Positions 48,206 through 58,310 are shown, numbered from the stretch's first letter. The stretch is DNA of 64,000 nucleotides from Halorubrum saccharovorum DSM 1137 (GCF_000337915.1 NZ_AOJE01000005.1:91559-155558), one strand, 5' to 3'. The notes: generated from the letters alone by a model not told the origin. Program-made: numbers and translations.

Positions 48206-50854
48206 ATGACAACACGGGACGGCCGTCGGTCGGACGCGCTCTCGGCGGACGCGCGGTCCGAGGCGGCGCAAGTACTCCTAGTCGCCGAACAGCCGGCGGT
48301 CTGGGACCGCGCGGTGGCGGCCATCGAGGACCACGCCGACCGGTTCGAAGTGACGCCGGCCGCCGACGCGGCCGAGGGCCTCGGTGTCGTCGATTCCGGG
48401 GAGATCGACTGCGTCGTCAGCGGCTACGACCTCTCAGAGACGGATGGCGTCGAGTTCCTCCGCGCTGTCCGCGAGCGCGATCGCGACCTCCCCTTCGTGC
48501 TGTTCACGGCTCACGGGTCCGAGGCGGTGGCGAGCGAGGCGGTCGCCGCGGGGGTCGACGAGTACCTCCCGGTGGACGACGACCCCGACGACAGCGGGAA
48601 CCCAGACGACAGCGGGGATTCCTACGCGACGCTCGCGTCTCGCGTCGACCGCGCCGTGTCCCGGTCGCGCACCGAGCGCCGGGTGACGGAACACCTCGAC
48701 CGGATGACGGACGCGTTCTGCGGTATCGACGAGGACTGGCGCCTCACGTACCTCAACGAGCGGGCGGCGGAACTGCTCGGGCGCGACGCAGGAGAGCTGC
48801 TCGGAGAGCGGATCTGGGACCGGTTCGAAGCTCTCCGCGGGACTGTGCTCGAGACGGAGTTCCGCGAGGCGATGGCGACCGGGGAGCCGACCGCCTTCGA
48901 GTTCCACTTCGACGGCCCGGCTCTGGACCTCGCGATCGACGCGTACCCCTCCGACACCGGACTGTCGGTGTACTTCCGCGACGTGACCGAGGAGAAGGAG
49001 CGCGAGCGCGAGCTCCGCGAGCTCTCCGAGCGGTTCCGCCTCGCCATCGAGGGCGCAGACGCCGGCGTCTGGGACTGGGATGTCCGCACCGACGAGGTGC
49101 GATTCGACGAGCGGTGGGCCGGCATGCTGGGGTACGACCAGTCGGAGATCGCCTTCGAGCTCACGGAGTGGGAGGATCGCGTCCACCCCGACGACCTCTC
49201 CAAGGTGTGGGCGGCGCTGGAGTCGCACTTCGCCGGCGAGACGGAGTACTACCAGTGCGACCACCGGATGGAGACGAAATCGGGCGACTGGAAGTGGATC
49301 CGCGACCGCGGCCGCGTCGTCGAGCGCACCGACGAGGGGGAGCCGGTCCGCGCCGTCGGGATCCACATCGACGTGACCGAGGAGAAGAAGCGGGAACGCG
49401 ACCTAGAGCGCTACCGGCGGCTCGTCGACGAACTCCCCGACTCGGTGGCAGTCTACGACGCCGACGGACGGTTCTCGGTCGTCAACGACCGGACCGCCGA
49501 GGTGTACGACACGACTCCCGAGGAGCTCGTCGGTCGGCGGAGCCGGCTCGTTTCGCGGCTCCGCGAGACCCGCGAAGACGACCCGTTCGCGGCGCTGGTC
49601 GCCGGCGACCGCGAGACGCTGTCCGGAACGGTCGAGCTCGACCTCCCCGCCCGGTCCGACGCGATCGTCGACTTCGGCTTCCGACGGCTCGTCATCGACG
49701 GCGAGTTCGACGGCGTACTCGGCACCTCCCGCGACGTGACCGAGAAGCGCCGCCGCCAGCGGGAACTCGAACGCACCTCGGCCCGACTCGAGGCCCTCTA
49801 CGAGGACTCGCCGGACATGATCGACATCCACGACGAGGCGGGCCAGATCGTCGACGCGAACCCCGTGATGGCGGCCGAGCTCGGCTACGACCGCGAGGAG
49901 ATCGTGGGGATGGACGTCTGGGAGATCGACGAGGAGCTCGACCCCCGAGAGGGACCTGATCTCTGGCAGAGCCTGCAGATGGACGAGACGCGTCGGCTGG
50001 AGACGACGTTCCGCCGAGCGGACGGCACGTCGTTCCCGGTCGAAGTGCAGGTCCGGCGGGTCGACGTGCAGGGTGAAGACCGGTTCCTCGCCACCAGCCG
50101 CGACATCTCGGAGCGGAGGGCGTACGAGCGCCGGATCGAGCGCGAGAACGAGCGGCTCGACGAGTTCGCGAGCATCGTCTCGCACGACCTCCGGAACCCC
50201 CTCAACGTGCTCTCCGGGTACCTCCGACTCGCCAGAGAGACGGGCAACGAGTCGTACTTCGAGCGCTGTGACACCGCGCTCGACGAGATGGAGCGGCTGA
50301 TCGACGACGTGCTCACCCTCGCACGGCAGGGAGACGCCGTGGGGTCGGTCGATCCCGTCCCGCTCGGCGAGTTGGCGACCCGTCATGCGACCGACGTGCT
50401 CGGCCCGGTTGAGGGGGCGGGGAGCGTCGACGCGGACGGCGGGGACGCGGACGGCGAGGATTCGGATGGCGGAGACGCGGACGGTGAGAACGGCGGCGAC
50501 ATCCCCGACCGGCTCGATGTCGCCGTCGAGACCGAGGGCGACGTGCTCGCGGACCCCGGTCGGGTCAAGCGGCTGCTCCAGAACCTCTTCCGCAACGCGG
50601 CGGAACACGGGGGAGACCGCATCGTCGTCGGCGACATTCCCGACGGGTTCTACGTCGAAGACGACGGTCCCGGCATCCCCGAATCCCGCCGCGACGAGGT
50701 GTTCCAGAGCGGCCACACGACCTCCGAGTCGGGGACCGGATTCGGGCTTGCGATCGTCGAGCGCATCGCGGAGGCCCACGGCTGGGAAGTGACGCTGACC
50801 GAGGGCGAGACGGGGGGCGCCCGCTTCGAGTTCACGGGCGTCGAGCGGCCGTAA
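48206..50854 (+). CDS. PAS-rich histidine kinase with a degenerate N-terminal receiver
   Basis: An 882-residue kinase. Domains: a receiver-like domain (about 18-135), four PAS regions, HisKA with H660 in IVSHDLRNPLNVL, and HATPase_c with LFRNAAEHGGD, DDGPGIPESRRDEVF and GFGLAIVERIAEAHGWE. The receiver lacks its key residues: G73 replaces the phosphoryl-accepting Asp in VVSGYDLSETDG, the N-terminal acidic pair is AE in VLLVAEQP, and the usual Lys is absent from DEYLPVDDDP. It is therefore a pseudo-receiver. A Gly/Asp-rich insertion splits the region before the N-box. ATG 48206 fits AATAATTA at 48168-48176; GTG 48188 is an alternative. Confidence 0.85.
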   Translation: MTTRDGRRSDALSADARSEAAQVLLVAEQPAVWDRAVAAIEDHADRFEVTPAADAAEGLGVVDSGEIDCVVSGYDLSETDGVEFLRAVRERDRDLPFVLFTAHGSEAVASEAVAAGVDEYLPVDDDPDDSGNPDDSGDSYATLASRVDRAVSRSRTERRVTEHLDRMTDAFCGIDEDWRLTYLNERAAELLGRDAGELLGERIWDRFEALRGTVLETEFREAMATGEPTAFEFHFDGPALDLAIDAYPSDTGLSVYFRDVTEEKERERELRELSERFRLAIEGADAGVWDWDVRTDEVRFDERWAGMLGYDQSEIAFELTEWEDRVHPDDLSKVWAALESHFAGETEYYQCDHRMETKSGDWKWIRDRGRVVERTDEGEPVRAVGIHIDVTEEKKRERDLERYRRLVDELPDSVAVYDADGRFSVVNDRTAEVYDTTPEELVGRRSRLVSRLRETREDDPFAALVAGDRETLSGTVELDLPARSDAIVDFGFRRLVIDGEFDGVLGTSRDVTEKRRRQRELERTSARLEALYEDSPDMIDIHDEAGQIVDANPVMAAELGYDREEIVGMDVWEIDEELDPREGPDLWQSLQMDETRRLETTFRRADGTSFPVEVQVRRVDVQGEDRFLATSRDISERRAYERRIERENERLDEFASIVSHDLRNPLNVLSGYLRLARETGNESYFERCDTALDEMERLIDDVLTLARQGDAVGSVDPVPLGELATRHATDVLGPVEGAGSVDADGGDADGEDSDGGDADGENGGDIPDRLDVAVETEGDVLADPGRVKRLLQNLFRNAAEHGGDRIVVGDIPDGFYVEDDGPGIPESRRDEVFQSGHTTSESGTGFGLAIVERIAEAHGWEVTLTEGETGGARFEFTGVERP

Positions 50855-50961
50855 CCGCTTATCACTGACGGCCCTGCGGCTTCCGAGTCGGGTCCGATAC
50901 GCGAAAAATCGGTCGGGTCGTCGAGCGATTGAGCCGTCGATCCGCTAACCGCTTCGCCGGC

Positions 50962-51360
50962 TCAGAACGCGCCGGGGTAGACGCTGATGTCGGCGTGGAG
51001 GCCGTCGCGCAGCGCGCTGTGGACGTGGCAGATGCCCTCGGCGCGCTCGGCGATGTCGTCGGCGGTCTCGTCGTCGAGGTCGGCCTCGACGTGCACGTCG
51101 AAGGCGATGGACTCCAGATCGTCGTCGTCGTCGAGCTCCGCGCTCGCGTCGATCTGGACCTTGCCGAGCTCCTCCTCGCCGCGCTGGCTCCCGCCGACTC
51201 GGAACGCGGGGAGGTAACAGGAGGCGTACGTGGCGACGAGCGCGGCGTTCGGGTTCGGCCCCGTCTCGTCGGTCGCGTCGATCTGCAGGTCGAACTCGCC
51301 GACCTGACTCGTGCAGGCGTAGCCCTCTTCGGAAACGGTGGATGTCTCGATGTCTGCCAT
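50962..51360 (-). CDS. OsmC-family peroxidase-like protein
   Basis: A 132-residue OsmC/Ohr-family protein. TGPNPNAALVATYASCYLPAF contains the first active-site Cys, and CHVHSALRDG the second, both at family positions. The dimeric fold detoxifies organic hydroperoxides with these two cysteines. The N-terminus MADIETSTVSEEGYACTS is usual. It lies beside the histidine kinase in convergent orientation. Confidence 0.85.
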   Translation of the reverse strand: MADIETSTVSEEGYACTSQVGEFDLQIDATDETGPNPNAALVATYASCYLPAFRVGGSQRGEEELGKVQIDASAELDDDDDLESIAFDVHVEADLDDETADDIAERAEGICHVHSALRDGLHADISVYPGAF

Positions 51361-51471
51361 AGTCGTCTTCCGGTTCGGTCTGGCGAGGATAAAGGTTATC
51401 GGCATCGGAACGTCGGCGCGATCGAGCGACGGCGCGCTTATCGCCGACGCGCTCAGACACCGTCTACCGGC

Positions 51472-52869
51472 TCAGTCGTCTCCCGGAACGTCCGCCGCGC
51501 CCCCGGTCGCGCTCCGGAGGTCGGCCTCGATCGCCTCCAGCGTCCGGCCCTTGGTCTCGGGGACGGTGCGGTAGGTGAACAGCAGCGCGACGACGCTACA
51601 GACGCCGAACAGCCAGAACGTCGCCGGCGTGCCGATCCCGTCGAGCAGCACAGGGAACGACAGCGCCACGGCGAGGTTCGCGAGCCAGTTGGCGACCGTC
51701 ACGATCCCCATCGCGCTCCCGCGAACGGCGAGCGGGTAGATCTCGGAGATGAGCAGCCAGAACACCGGCCCGAGCCCGATCGCGAAGAACGCGACGAACG
51801 ACACGAGCGTGAGCGTCGCGAGCCAGCCGAGCCCGCCGGTCGGGTCGGCGAACTGGAAGACGAGGCCGGCGACGGTGAGCGACCCGATCATTCCCCCGGT
51901 CCCGACGAGTAGGAGGGGGCGCCGCCCGACGCGGTCGACGAGGAGGATCGCGACGACCGTCATCGCGACGTTGACGGTCCCGATGAACACCGACGCGAGG
52001 ATCGACTGCGAGCTCCCGAACGCGGTCGACTCCAGGATCGTCGGCGCGTAGTACATCACGGCGTTGATCCCGGTGATCTGCTGGAAGATCGCGAGCCCGA
52101 GCCCGACGACCAGCGCCGGGCGCATCCACGGGCTGAGCAGGTCGCGGACCCCGTTCCCGGACTGCGCCTCGACGGTCGCCTCGATCTCGGAGAGCTCCGA
52201 CTCGATGTCCCCGTCGCGCGTGCGGCGGAGCACCGCGCGGGCCTCGTCCGTCCGGCCTCGCTCGTAGAGCCACCGGGGGCTCTCGGGCATCCGGAGCATG
52301 CCGACCGCGAGCACGACGGCGGGGACCATCCCCGCGCCGAGCATGATCCGCCACGAGCCGGAGCCGGAGAAGGCGTAGTTGACGAAGTACGACGAGAGGA
52401 TCCCCACGGTGACCATCAGCTGGTTCAGCGACGTGAGGCCGCCCCGGACCGAGGGCGGCGCGATCTCGGAGATGTACAGGGGCCCAACGATCGACGCGAA
52501 GCCGATGGCGATCCCGTCGATCATCCGCCCCGCGACGAGCACCTCGACGGTCGGCGCGACCGCCATGAGGAACGAGCCGAGGAAGAACACGACGGCCGAC
52601 AACAGGATGAACCGCTTGCGGCCGATGCGATCGGAGATCTGCCCGCCGACGGCCGCGCCGGCCGCCGCCCCGACCATCGCGCCGCTGACGACGATCCCCT
52701 CCACCAGCGGCGTCAGCTCGAAGGCCGTGTCGATGAAGAGGATGGCTCCGGAGATGATCCCGGTGTCGAACCCGAACAGGAGTCCGTTGAGCGCTGCGAG
52801 CGCGGAGACGATGTAGACGAATCGTCCGCCTTCCCCGCGGATCACAGCCCGCATATCTGCGGTTGACAT
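51472..52869 (-). CDS. Sugar porter MFS transporter
   Basis: A 465-residue transporter of the sugar porter group. Motifs: GLLFGFDTGIISGA, GGQISDRIGRKRFIL, MLRMPESPRWLYERGR, QQITGINAVMYYAP and VPETKGRTLEAIE. These are the well-known sugar-porter signatures for uptake of a hexose or related sugar. An AT-rich 250-base region without a gene (52870-53119) lies upstream and probably holds its promoter and the 3' end of the next gene. Confidence 0.9.
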   Translation of the reverse strand: MSTADMRAVIRGEGGRFVYIVSALAALNGLLFGFDTGIISGAILFIDTAFELTPLVEGIVVSGAMVGAAAGAAVGGQISDRIGRKRFILLSAVVFFLGSFLMAVAPTVEVLVAGRMIDGIAIGFASIVGPLYISEIAPPSVRGGLTSLNQLMVTVGILSSYFVNYAFSGSGSWRIMLGAGMVPAVVLAVGMLRMPESPRWLYERGRTDEARAVLRRTRDGDIESELSEIEATVEAQSGNGVRDLLSPWMRPALVVGLGLAIFQQITGINAVMYYAPTILESTAFGSSQSILASVFIGTVNVAMTVVAILLVDRVGRRPLLLVGTGGMIGSLTVAGLVFQFADPTGGLGWLATLTLVSFVAFFAIGLGPVFWLLISEIYPLAVRGSAMGIVTVANWLANLAVALSFPVLLDGIGTPATFWLFGVCSVVALLFTYRTVPETKGRTLEAIEADLRSATGGAADVPGDD

Positions 52870-53119
52870 GGCGTACCATTCCGACGGTAACAGTCTTTTA
52901 TTTAGAAGGCTTCTGATTTATTATTAATTTAAGTCTGTGAAGTAACTTTGTGCCCTTGGAGATCACCGGAATCTACCGCTATTCGTATAATATTTATTCA
53001 CATTTGAATAGTATTCTACGATCGTGAGAAGGCGGCGGCGCAGTCGTCGATCGAGAGTCCGAGTCCCGCGGCTCTCTGTCGTCGTCGCGGGAAAAAATCA
53101 CTGCCGCGTGTCGGACCGA

Positions 53120-53842
53120 CTACTCTAGTACGTACGTCTCGTCGCCCTCGAGGACGACGGGTTCGGCCGCGGCGCCCGCGGCTTTCACCTCGTTGACGAA
53201 CTCCCGCGTCTCGATCTCGATCGGCGGGAACGAGTCGTAGTGCATCGGGAACACCACGTCGGCGCCCACCCAGTCGGCGGCGATGCCGGCCCCGGCGGGC
53301 CCCATCGTGAAGTGGTCGCCGACGGGGAGCGCGGCGGCGTCGGGCTCGAGGTACGGCGCGATCACGTCGACCATCTCGGACATCAGCCCGGTGTCGCCGG
53401 CGTGGTAGAACGTCGTGCAGTCGGGGTCCGACTCCTGAGTCGGTTTCTTGTCCCCGACCACGAAGCCGGCCGGCATCCCGGCGGAGGTGCCGTATCCCGT
53501 GTCGATCCCGTTCGAGTGGTCCGCGCGGACCATCGTCACCCAGGCGTCGCCGCACTCGACGGTGCCGCCGATGTTCATCCCCATGCCGCCGACGGCGTCC
53601 TCGTGGCCGAAGTTGTCCTGGATGTACCCCGTCAGCTCCGGAGTGGCGACCACCGTCGCGTCCTCGTACCGGTCCACGTCGCCGATGTGATCCGAGTGGC
53701 CGTGAGTCAAGAGGAGGTAGTCGGGGTCGAGCTCCTCCGGGTCGACGTCGGTCTTCGGGTTGTCGAAGAACGGATCGATCAGCAGTTCCGTCTCGTCGAC
53801 GACGACGTGCCACGTGGAGTGGCCGTGCCAGGTGAGTTCCAT
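53120..53842 (-). CDS. UPF0173-type metal-dependent hydrolase (MBL fold)
   Basis: A 240-residue MBL-fold protein starting [17 protein letters not shown]. The [12 protein letters not shown] loop gives HxHxDH, followed by GDTGLMSEM and an HFTMGP segment with the remaining ligands. This is the UPF0173 family, predicted zinc hydrolases without a known substrate. A TTATTACG stretch lies about 26 bases upstream. No partner gene. Confidence 0.85.
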   Translation of the reverse strand: MELTWHGHSTWHVVVDETELLIDPFFDNPKTDVDPEELDPDYLLLTHGHSDHIGDVDRYEDATVVATPELTGYIQDNFGHEDAVGGMGMNIGGTVECGDAWVTMVRADHSNGIDTGYGTSAGMPAGFVVGDKKPTQESDPDCTTFYHAGDTGLMSEMVDVIAPYLEPDAAALPVGDHFTMGPAGAGIAADWVGADVVFPMHYDSFPPIEIETREFVNEVKAAGAAAEPVVLEGDETYVLE

Positions 53843-53944
53843 GGTACGCGTGATACGTCTCAGCGAGTCGTAATAAAAGTCGACGCCGCGGTGACGTCGC
53901 CCGCCGGGAGAGGAGTTAACCGCCCGCCGCACGAATCCCCTCCG

Positions 53945-54997
53945 ATGCCCTCTGAGCGGAACGACGCCCCGGCGCTGACCGATCGGTGTCGCGAGTGCGA
54001 CCGATCGGTCGCGCCCGACGCGAACTTCTGTCCGGGCTGCGGCGCCGACCTGCGCGCCACGGAACCGACGGACGACGCCGCGTCCGCGTACTGCACCGAG
54101 TGCGGCGAGCCCGTCGCGTCCGACGACGAGTTCTGTGCGAACTGCGGGGAGCCGTGCGGGAGCACCGGGGGTTCGACCGTTAGGGCTCGCGACTCCGGCA
54201 CCGACGCCGACTCCGGCACCGACGCCGACTCCGGCACCGACGCCGACGCCCGCCGAGCCTTCCGCACCCGCGTCCGCGACCACCTCGACGCCGGCTGGGA
54301 GCTCACCGAAGACCACGGCGACCGGGTCGTCCTCGTCGACAGGGACATCGGCTCGATCCCGGTCCACGTCCTCCTCCTGCCGACGACCGGCGGCGTCGGG
54401 AACGTGCTGTACGGCTGGTATCACTACACCGAGCTGTCGGAGACGCGCCGGCTCGCCGTCGACGAGCCGCTCCCGGCCTCGGAGCTGTCCACTCCCGGAC
54501 GCGACGAGGACCCGCTAGTCACGCTCTCCGGGTACCTCCTGAGCGGGCTGCTGCTGCTGATCGGGCTGGGCATCGCCGCCGTCTCGGTCGAGGCCGGGGC
54601 GGTCCCCGGCGCGCTGTTCGGGCTCGCCTTCGCCGCGATCGGACTGGCACTGTCCCCGCCCGTGGAACGGCGGCTCGACCGCCGACACGGGATCTCCCGG
54701 TTCGGGCGAGTCCGGACCGTCGACCACCGGATCACCCCCGCGACGGAGCGGACGGAGTCGCCCTGCGTCGTCTGCGGCGAGGCGTTCGAGCGCGGGGTCG
54801 TCCGCCGGCGCCGCGACGAGACGGTCGTCGCCGGCGTCCCGATCCGGACCCGCTCGGTACGGCACAACCACTACTGCGCCGACTGCGCCCGCGAGGAGCT
54901 GTTCGGTGGTGACGCGGGCGAACAGGGGGCGGATCCGGACGTCGCGATCGACGCCGACGAGCTGAGACGGGACGAAGAGGCGGAGCGGGAGCGATGA
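53945..54997 (+). CDS. Membrane protein with N-terminal zinc ribbons
   Basis: A 350-residue protein. Two zinc ribbons open it: [19 protein letters not shown] and [26 protein letters not shown] repeat follows, encoded by three 18-bp units (54191-54244). Two hydrophobic segments (about residues 215-235 and 240-260) precede CVVCGEAF and YCADCARE, a further Cys pair. It probably binds zinc at its N-terminus with a membrane middle. Function unknown. Confidence 0.75.
   Translation: MPSERNDAPALTDRCRECDRSVAPDANFCPGCGADLRATEPTDDAASAYCTECGEPVASDDEFCANCGEPCGSTGGSTVRARDSGTDADSGTDADSGTDADARRAFRTRVRDHLDAGWELTEDHGDRVVLVDRDIGSIPVHVLLLPTTGGVGNVLYGWYHYTELSETRRLAVDEPLPASELSTPGRDEDPLVTLSGYLLSGLLLLIGLGIAAVSVEAGAVPGALFGLAFAAIGLALSPPVERRLDRRHGISRFGRVRTVDHRITPATERTESPCVVCGEAFERGVVRRRRDETVVAGVPIRTRSVRHNHYCADCAREELFGGDAGEQGADPDVAIDADELRRDEEAERER
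54191..54244. repeat. 18-bp tandem repeat, three copies
   Basis: Three units start at 54191, 54209 and 54227 and encode DSGTDA. They lie in the linker between zinc ribbons and membrane segments of the 53945 gene. Confidence 0.9.
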
Positions 54998-55048
54998 CGG
55001 TCCGGAGCGGCTGGCGGAGCGATGACGGTCCGGAGCGGCTGGCGGAGC
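54993..55048. repeat. 28-bp perfect tandem duplication
   Basis: Bases 54993-55020 and 55021-55048 are identical. The first copy starts one base ahead of the stop codon of the zinc-ribbon gene (TGA at 54995-54997), and a third unit begins as GGTGAC at 55049. A recent slippage event. Confidence 0.9.
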
Positions 55049-55111
55049 GGTGACTGACCTGCACCGAACGTCCTCCGGCAGTCCTTTTATCAGCCCGTTC
55101 GATGGGTCGGT

Positions 55112-55855
55112 ATGCACCGCGCACGGTTCCGCGATCCGGCCGGATCGATCCGCGAGGGCACCTACGACCCCGAGGCCGACACCGTCGCCTTCGCCGGCGA
55201 CGAGTACGCCCTCGACGACCCCGCGATCGACGTGCTCCCGCCCGCCGAACCGACGAAGATCGTCTGTATCGGCCGCAACTACGCCGACCACGCCGCCGAG
55301 CTCGGCAACGACGTGCCGGACCGACCGCTCCTCTTCTTGAAGCCCCCGAACGCGCTGGCGGGCCACGGCGACGAGATCACGGTCCCCGCGGGGAAAGACC
55401 GGATCGACTGGGAGGCCGAGATCGCGGTCGTGATCGGCGAGCAGTGCAGGGGCGTCGACGCCGACGACGCGATGGACGTCGTCGCCGGCTTCACCTGCAT
55501 GAACGACGTGTCCAACCGAGACGACCAGAACCGCGAGCAGAACTGGGTGCGCGGGAAGGCGTTCGACGGCGCCGCGCCGCTCGGTCCCGTGATGGCGACA
55601 CCGGACGAGGTGCCGGACGACGCGAACGTCGAGCTCCGCGTCAACGGCGAGACGAAGCAGTCGAGCGACCGCGAGCACCTCATCTTCGACGTGCCGACGC
55701 TGATCGAGGAGATCACGACCTACCTCACCTTGGAACCGGGCGACGTGATCTCGACCGGCACGCCCGAGGGCGTCGGCGCCCTCTCGGACGGCGACACCGT
55801 CGCGGTCGAGATCGAGGGCGTCGGGACCCTCGAACACGACGTTCGGGTCCCCTGA
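55112..55855 (+). CDS. Fumarylacetoacetate hydrolase-family protein
   Basis: A 247-residue FAH-fold enzyme. IVCIGRNYADHAAELGND opens the catalytic domain, WEAEIAVVIGEQ gives the E-x-E metal pair, GFTCMNDVSNRDDQ the Asp ligand, and PGDVISTGTPEGVGAL the final loop. Members act as hydrolases, decarboxylases or isomerases in aromatic or keto-acid catabolism; substrate unknown. TTTTATCAGC about 26 bases upstream is TATA-like, suggesting a leaderless transcript. Confidence 0.85.
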   Translation: MHRARFRDPAGSIREGTYDPEADTVAFAGDEYALDDPAIDVLPPAEPTKIVCIGRNYADHAAELGNDVPDRPLLFLKPPNALAGHGDEITVPAGKDRIDWEAEIAVVIGEQCRGVDADDAMDVVAGFTCMNDVSNRDDQNREQNWVRGKAFDGAAPLGPVMATPDEVPDDANVELRVNGETKQSSDREHLIFDVPTLIEEITTYLTLEPGDVISTGTPEGVGALSDGDTVAVEIEGVGTLEHDVRVP

Positions 55856-55970
55856 GCCCCTCGCCGCCGTTCGCGGCTGTCACCGCCCCGTGCCGCCTGG
55901 TCGCACACCGCGTTTCCGGTGAACGATCGGTTCGGCCACTCTTAAGAGCGCCCCGCCCGGATCCACGCGC

Positions 55971-57065
55971 ATGCAACCACGGGATCTCTCCGATCACTCG
56001 CCGTACGTTCCGGGCCGGGGCGTCGAGGAGGTCGCCCGCGATCGCGGGCTCGACCCCGACGACCTCATCAAGCTCTCCTCGAACGAGAACCCCCACGGCC
56101 CGAGCCCGGCGGCCGTCGAGGCCATCCACGAGCACGCCGACCGCGTCCACCAGTACCCCAAGTCCTCCCACACGGACCTCACCGCGAAGCTGGCCGCAAA
56201 GTGGGACGTGCCGACCGAGCAGGTGTGGGTCTCGCCCGGCGCCGACGGCTCGATCGACTACCTCTCGCGAGCCGCGCTAGAGCCCGGCGACGCGGTGCTC
56301 GCCCCCACGCCGGGGTTCGCCTACTACGGGATGTCCGCCCGCTACCACCACGGCGAGGTCTCCGAGTACGCGCTCTCCCCCGATGACGACTTCGCGCAGG
56401 ACGCCGAGACCGTGCTCACCGCCTACGGCGGCGAGCGGATCGTCTATCTCACGTCGCCGCACAACCCCTCGGGATCGGTCATGCCCCTCGACGAGGTGCG
56501 GGCGATCGCGGACGCGACCGCGGAGGAGACGCTCGTCGTCGTCGACGAGGCGTACGGGGAGTTCACCGAGGTCGACAGCGCGGTCCCGCTGACGGCCGAG
56601 CGCGACGACGTGGCGGTGCTCCGAACCTTCTCGAAGGCGTACGGCCTCGCCGGGCTCCGGGTCGGATACTGCGTCGTCCCGGAGGCGTGGGGCGAGGCGT
56701 ACGCCCGCGTCAACACCCCGTTCGCCGCGAGCGAACTCGGGTGCCGGGCCGCGCTCGCCGCCCTCGACGACGAGGAGCACGTCGCGGAGTCGGTCGAGAC
56801 GGCGCGCTGGGCCCGCGAGTACATCGCGGACGAGCTCGACGCCCCGACCGTCGAGTCGGCCGGGAACTTCGTCCTCGCCGAGGTCGGCGACGCGGAGCGG
56901 GTCGCCGAGGAAGCGCAGGAGCGCGGCGTCATCATCCGCGACTGCACCTCCTTCGGCCTCCCGAGCCACGTCCGGATCTCGACCGGCACGCGCGAGGGGA
57001 CCTGCGAGGCCGTCGACCGGCTCAACGAGACGCTCTCGGACTTGGAGCTCGGTGCCCGGCCATGA
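55971..57065 (+). CDS. hisC: Histidinol-phosphate aminotransferase
   Basis: A 364-residue fold-type I aminotransferase of histidine biosynthesis. IKLSSNENPHGPSPAAVEAI, SPGADGSIDYLSRAAL, SPHNPSGSVMPL, VDEAYGEF and RTFSKAYGLAGLRVGYC with the PLP lysine are all characteristic of HisC. It would transfer an amino group to imidazole-acetol phosphate. CTTAAGAG lies about 28 bases before the ATG. The stop overlaps the next gene's ATG (ATGA), and CDP-alcohol transferase follows, so an operon of three is likely. Confidence 0.9.
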   Translation: MQPRDLSDHSPYVPGRGVEEVARDRGLDPDDLIKLSSNENPHGPSPAAVEAIHEHADRVHQYPKSSHTDLTAKLAAKWDVPTEQVWVSPGADGSIDYLSRAALEPGDAVLAPTPGFAYYGMSARYHHGEVSEYALSPDDDFAQDAETVLTAYGGERIVYLTSPHNPSGSVMPLDEVRAIADATAEETLVVVDEAYGEFTEVDSAVPLTAERDDVAVLRTFSKAYGLAGLRVGYCVVPEAWGEAYARVNTPFAASELGCRAALAALDDEEHVAESVETARWAREYIADELDAPTVESAGNFVLAEVGDAERVAEEAQERGVIIRDCTSFGLPSHVRISTGTREGTCEAVDRLNETLSDLELGARP

Positions 57066-57577
57066 CCGCCGACCGCGTCGCCGTCACCGGAACCCCCGGC
57101 ACCGGCAAGTCGACGGCGACGGCGCTGCTCGAAGACGAGTACGACGTGATCCACCTCAACGACCGGATCAAGGGCGACGACGACCTCTGGACCGAGCGCG
57201 ACCCCGACCGCGACACGCTCGTCGCCGACCTCGACGCGGTCCGCGAACACCTCGGCGACTGGTCCGGCGTGCTCGACTCCCACCTCGCGCACCGGCTCGA
57301 CGTCGACCGCGTCGTCGTCCTCCGGTGTCGTCCGGAGGAGATCGAACGCCGGCTCGAAGCCCGCGGTGAATCCCCGGCGACCGCCGAGGAGAACGCGGAG
57401 AGCGAGGCGCTCGACGTGATCCTCTCGGAGGCGGTCGCCGAACACGGGGTCGAGACCGTCTACGAGATCGACGCGACCGACCGCGACCCGGAGGCGGTCG
57501 CGGACGCGATCCGCGCGGCGATCGAGGGCGAGCGCGAGCCGAGCGCGGGGACCGTCGACTTCATCGATTATATATGA
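57062..57577 (+). CDS. Archaeal AK6-type adenylate kinase family protein
   Basis: A 171-residue P-loop kinase. The Walker A loop is GTPGTGKST near the N-terminus; LNDRIKGDDDLW and LDSHLAHRLDVDRVVVLRC follow, and CRPEEIERRLEARG is the lid or NMP-binding part. The protein is of the AK6/Fap7 type, which combines adenylate kinase with a role in small-subunit ribosome maturation. It overlaps hisC by four bases. Confidence 0.85.
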   Translation: MTADRVAVTGTPGTGKSTATALLEDEYDVIHLNDRIKGDDDLWTERDPDRDTLVADLDAVREHLGDWSGVLDSHLAHRLDVDRVVVLRCRPEEIERRLEARGESPATAEENAESEALDVILSEAVAEHGVETVYEIDATDRDPEAVADAIRAAIEGEREPSAGTVDFIDYI

Positions 57578-57603
57578 GCCCGCCGCGACGGTCGGATCGA
57601 TAG

Positions 57604-58206
57604 ATGACCCTCGATCAGTACCGCTCGGTCGCGGACCGCCTGCTCGGCCCGTGGGTGCGCGCCGCGGCGCGACTCGGGCTCTCGCCGGACCAGGTGAGCG
57701 TCCTCGCGTTCGGCGTCGCGGTCGCCGCCGCCGGCGCGTTCGCGGTCGGCGACCCCGTCTTCTACCTCGTCGGAGCGGTCTGCGTCCTGCTCAACGGCTG
57801 GCTCGACCTCGTCGACGGCGCCTTGGCCCGCCACCTCGAGGTCTCTTCCGACGGGGGCGACCTCCTCGATCACGTCCTCGACCGCTACGCCGACATCGCG
57901 GTGATCGCGGGGTTCACCGTCGGTGTCGGGGCGTACGCGCTCGGCTTCGCCGCGGTGACCGGCGTCCTGATGACGTCGTACATGGGCACCCAGATCCAGG
58001 CCGTCGGCATCGGCCGCGAGTACGGCGGGCTGCTCGGACGCGCCGACCGGCTCGCGCTGATGGGGATCGTCGGCGTCGTCGCCGCGGCGTACTCCGCCCC
58101 CATCGTCGCCGGGCTGAACGTCGTCGGTCTCCTGCTCGCGCTGTTCGCCGCCGTCGGGCATCTCACCGCGGTCCAGCGGTTCCTCGGCGCGTGGCGCGAC
58201 ATATAG
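57604..58206 (+). CDS. CDP-alcohol phosphatidyltransferase (archaeal lipid synthesis)
   Basis: A 200-residue membrane enzyme with six hydrophobic segments. The signature D-G-x2-A-R-x8-G-x3-D-x3-D is complete across VDGALARHLEVSSDGGDLLD and HVLDRYAD. It transfers an alcohol to CDP-archaeol, for example inositol-phosphate in archaetidylinositol phosphate synthase; the substrate is not fixed by the sequence. It starts 26 bases after the AK6 gene. Confidence 0.85.
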   Translation: MTLDQYRSVADRLLGPWVRAAARLGLSPDQVSVLAFGVAVAAAGAFAVGDPVFYLVGAVCVLLNGWLDLVDGALARHLEVSSDGGDLLDHVLDRYADIAVIAGFTVGVGAYALGFAAVTGVLMTSYMGTQIQAVGIGREYGGLLGRADRLALMGIVGVVAAAYSAPIVAGLNVVGLLLALFAAVGHLTAVQRFLGAWRDI

Positions 58207-58280
58207 GCGATCGCGGTCTCATCCCCGCCGTCGAAGGGCGCCGCTCCGCCGCGCACGCGCCGGTCACCGGCGTAAGAACG

Positions 58281-58310
58281 CTTAAAAGCGTCCGGCCGGA
58301 ACGGGTGCGT
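58281..58310 (+). promoter_or_regulatory. Promoter of the CopG-like gene
   Basis: CTTAAAAGCG at 58281-58290 is centred 26 bases before the ATG at 58311, as expected for a leaderless transcript. Confidence 0.55.
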
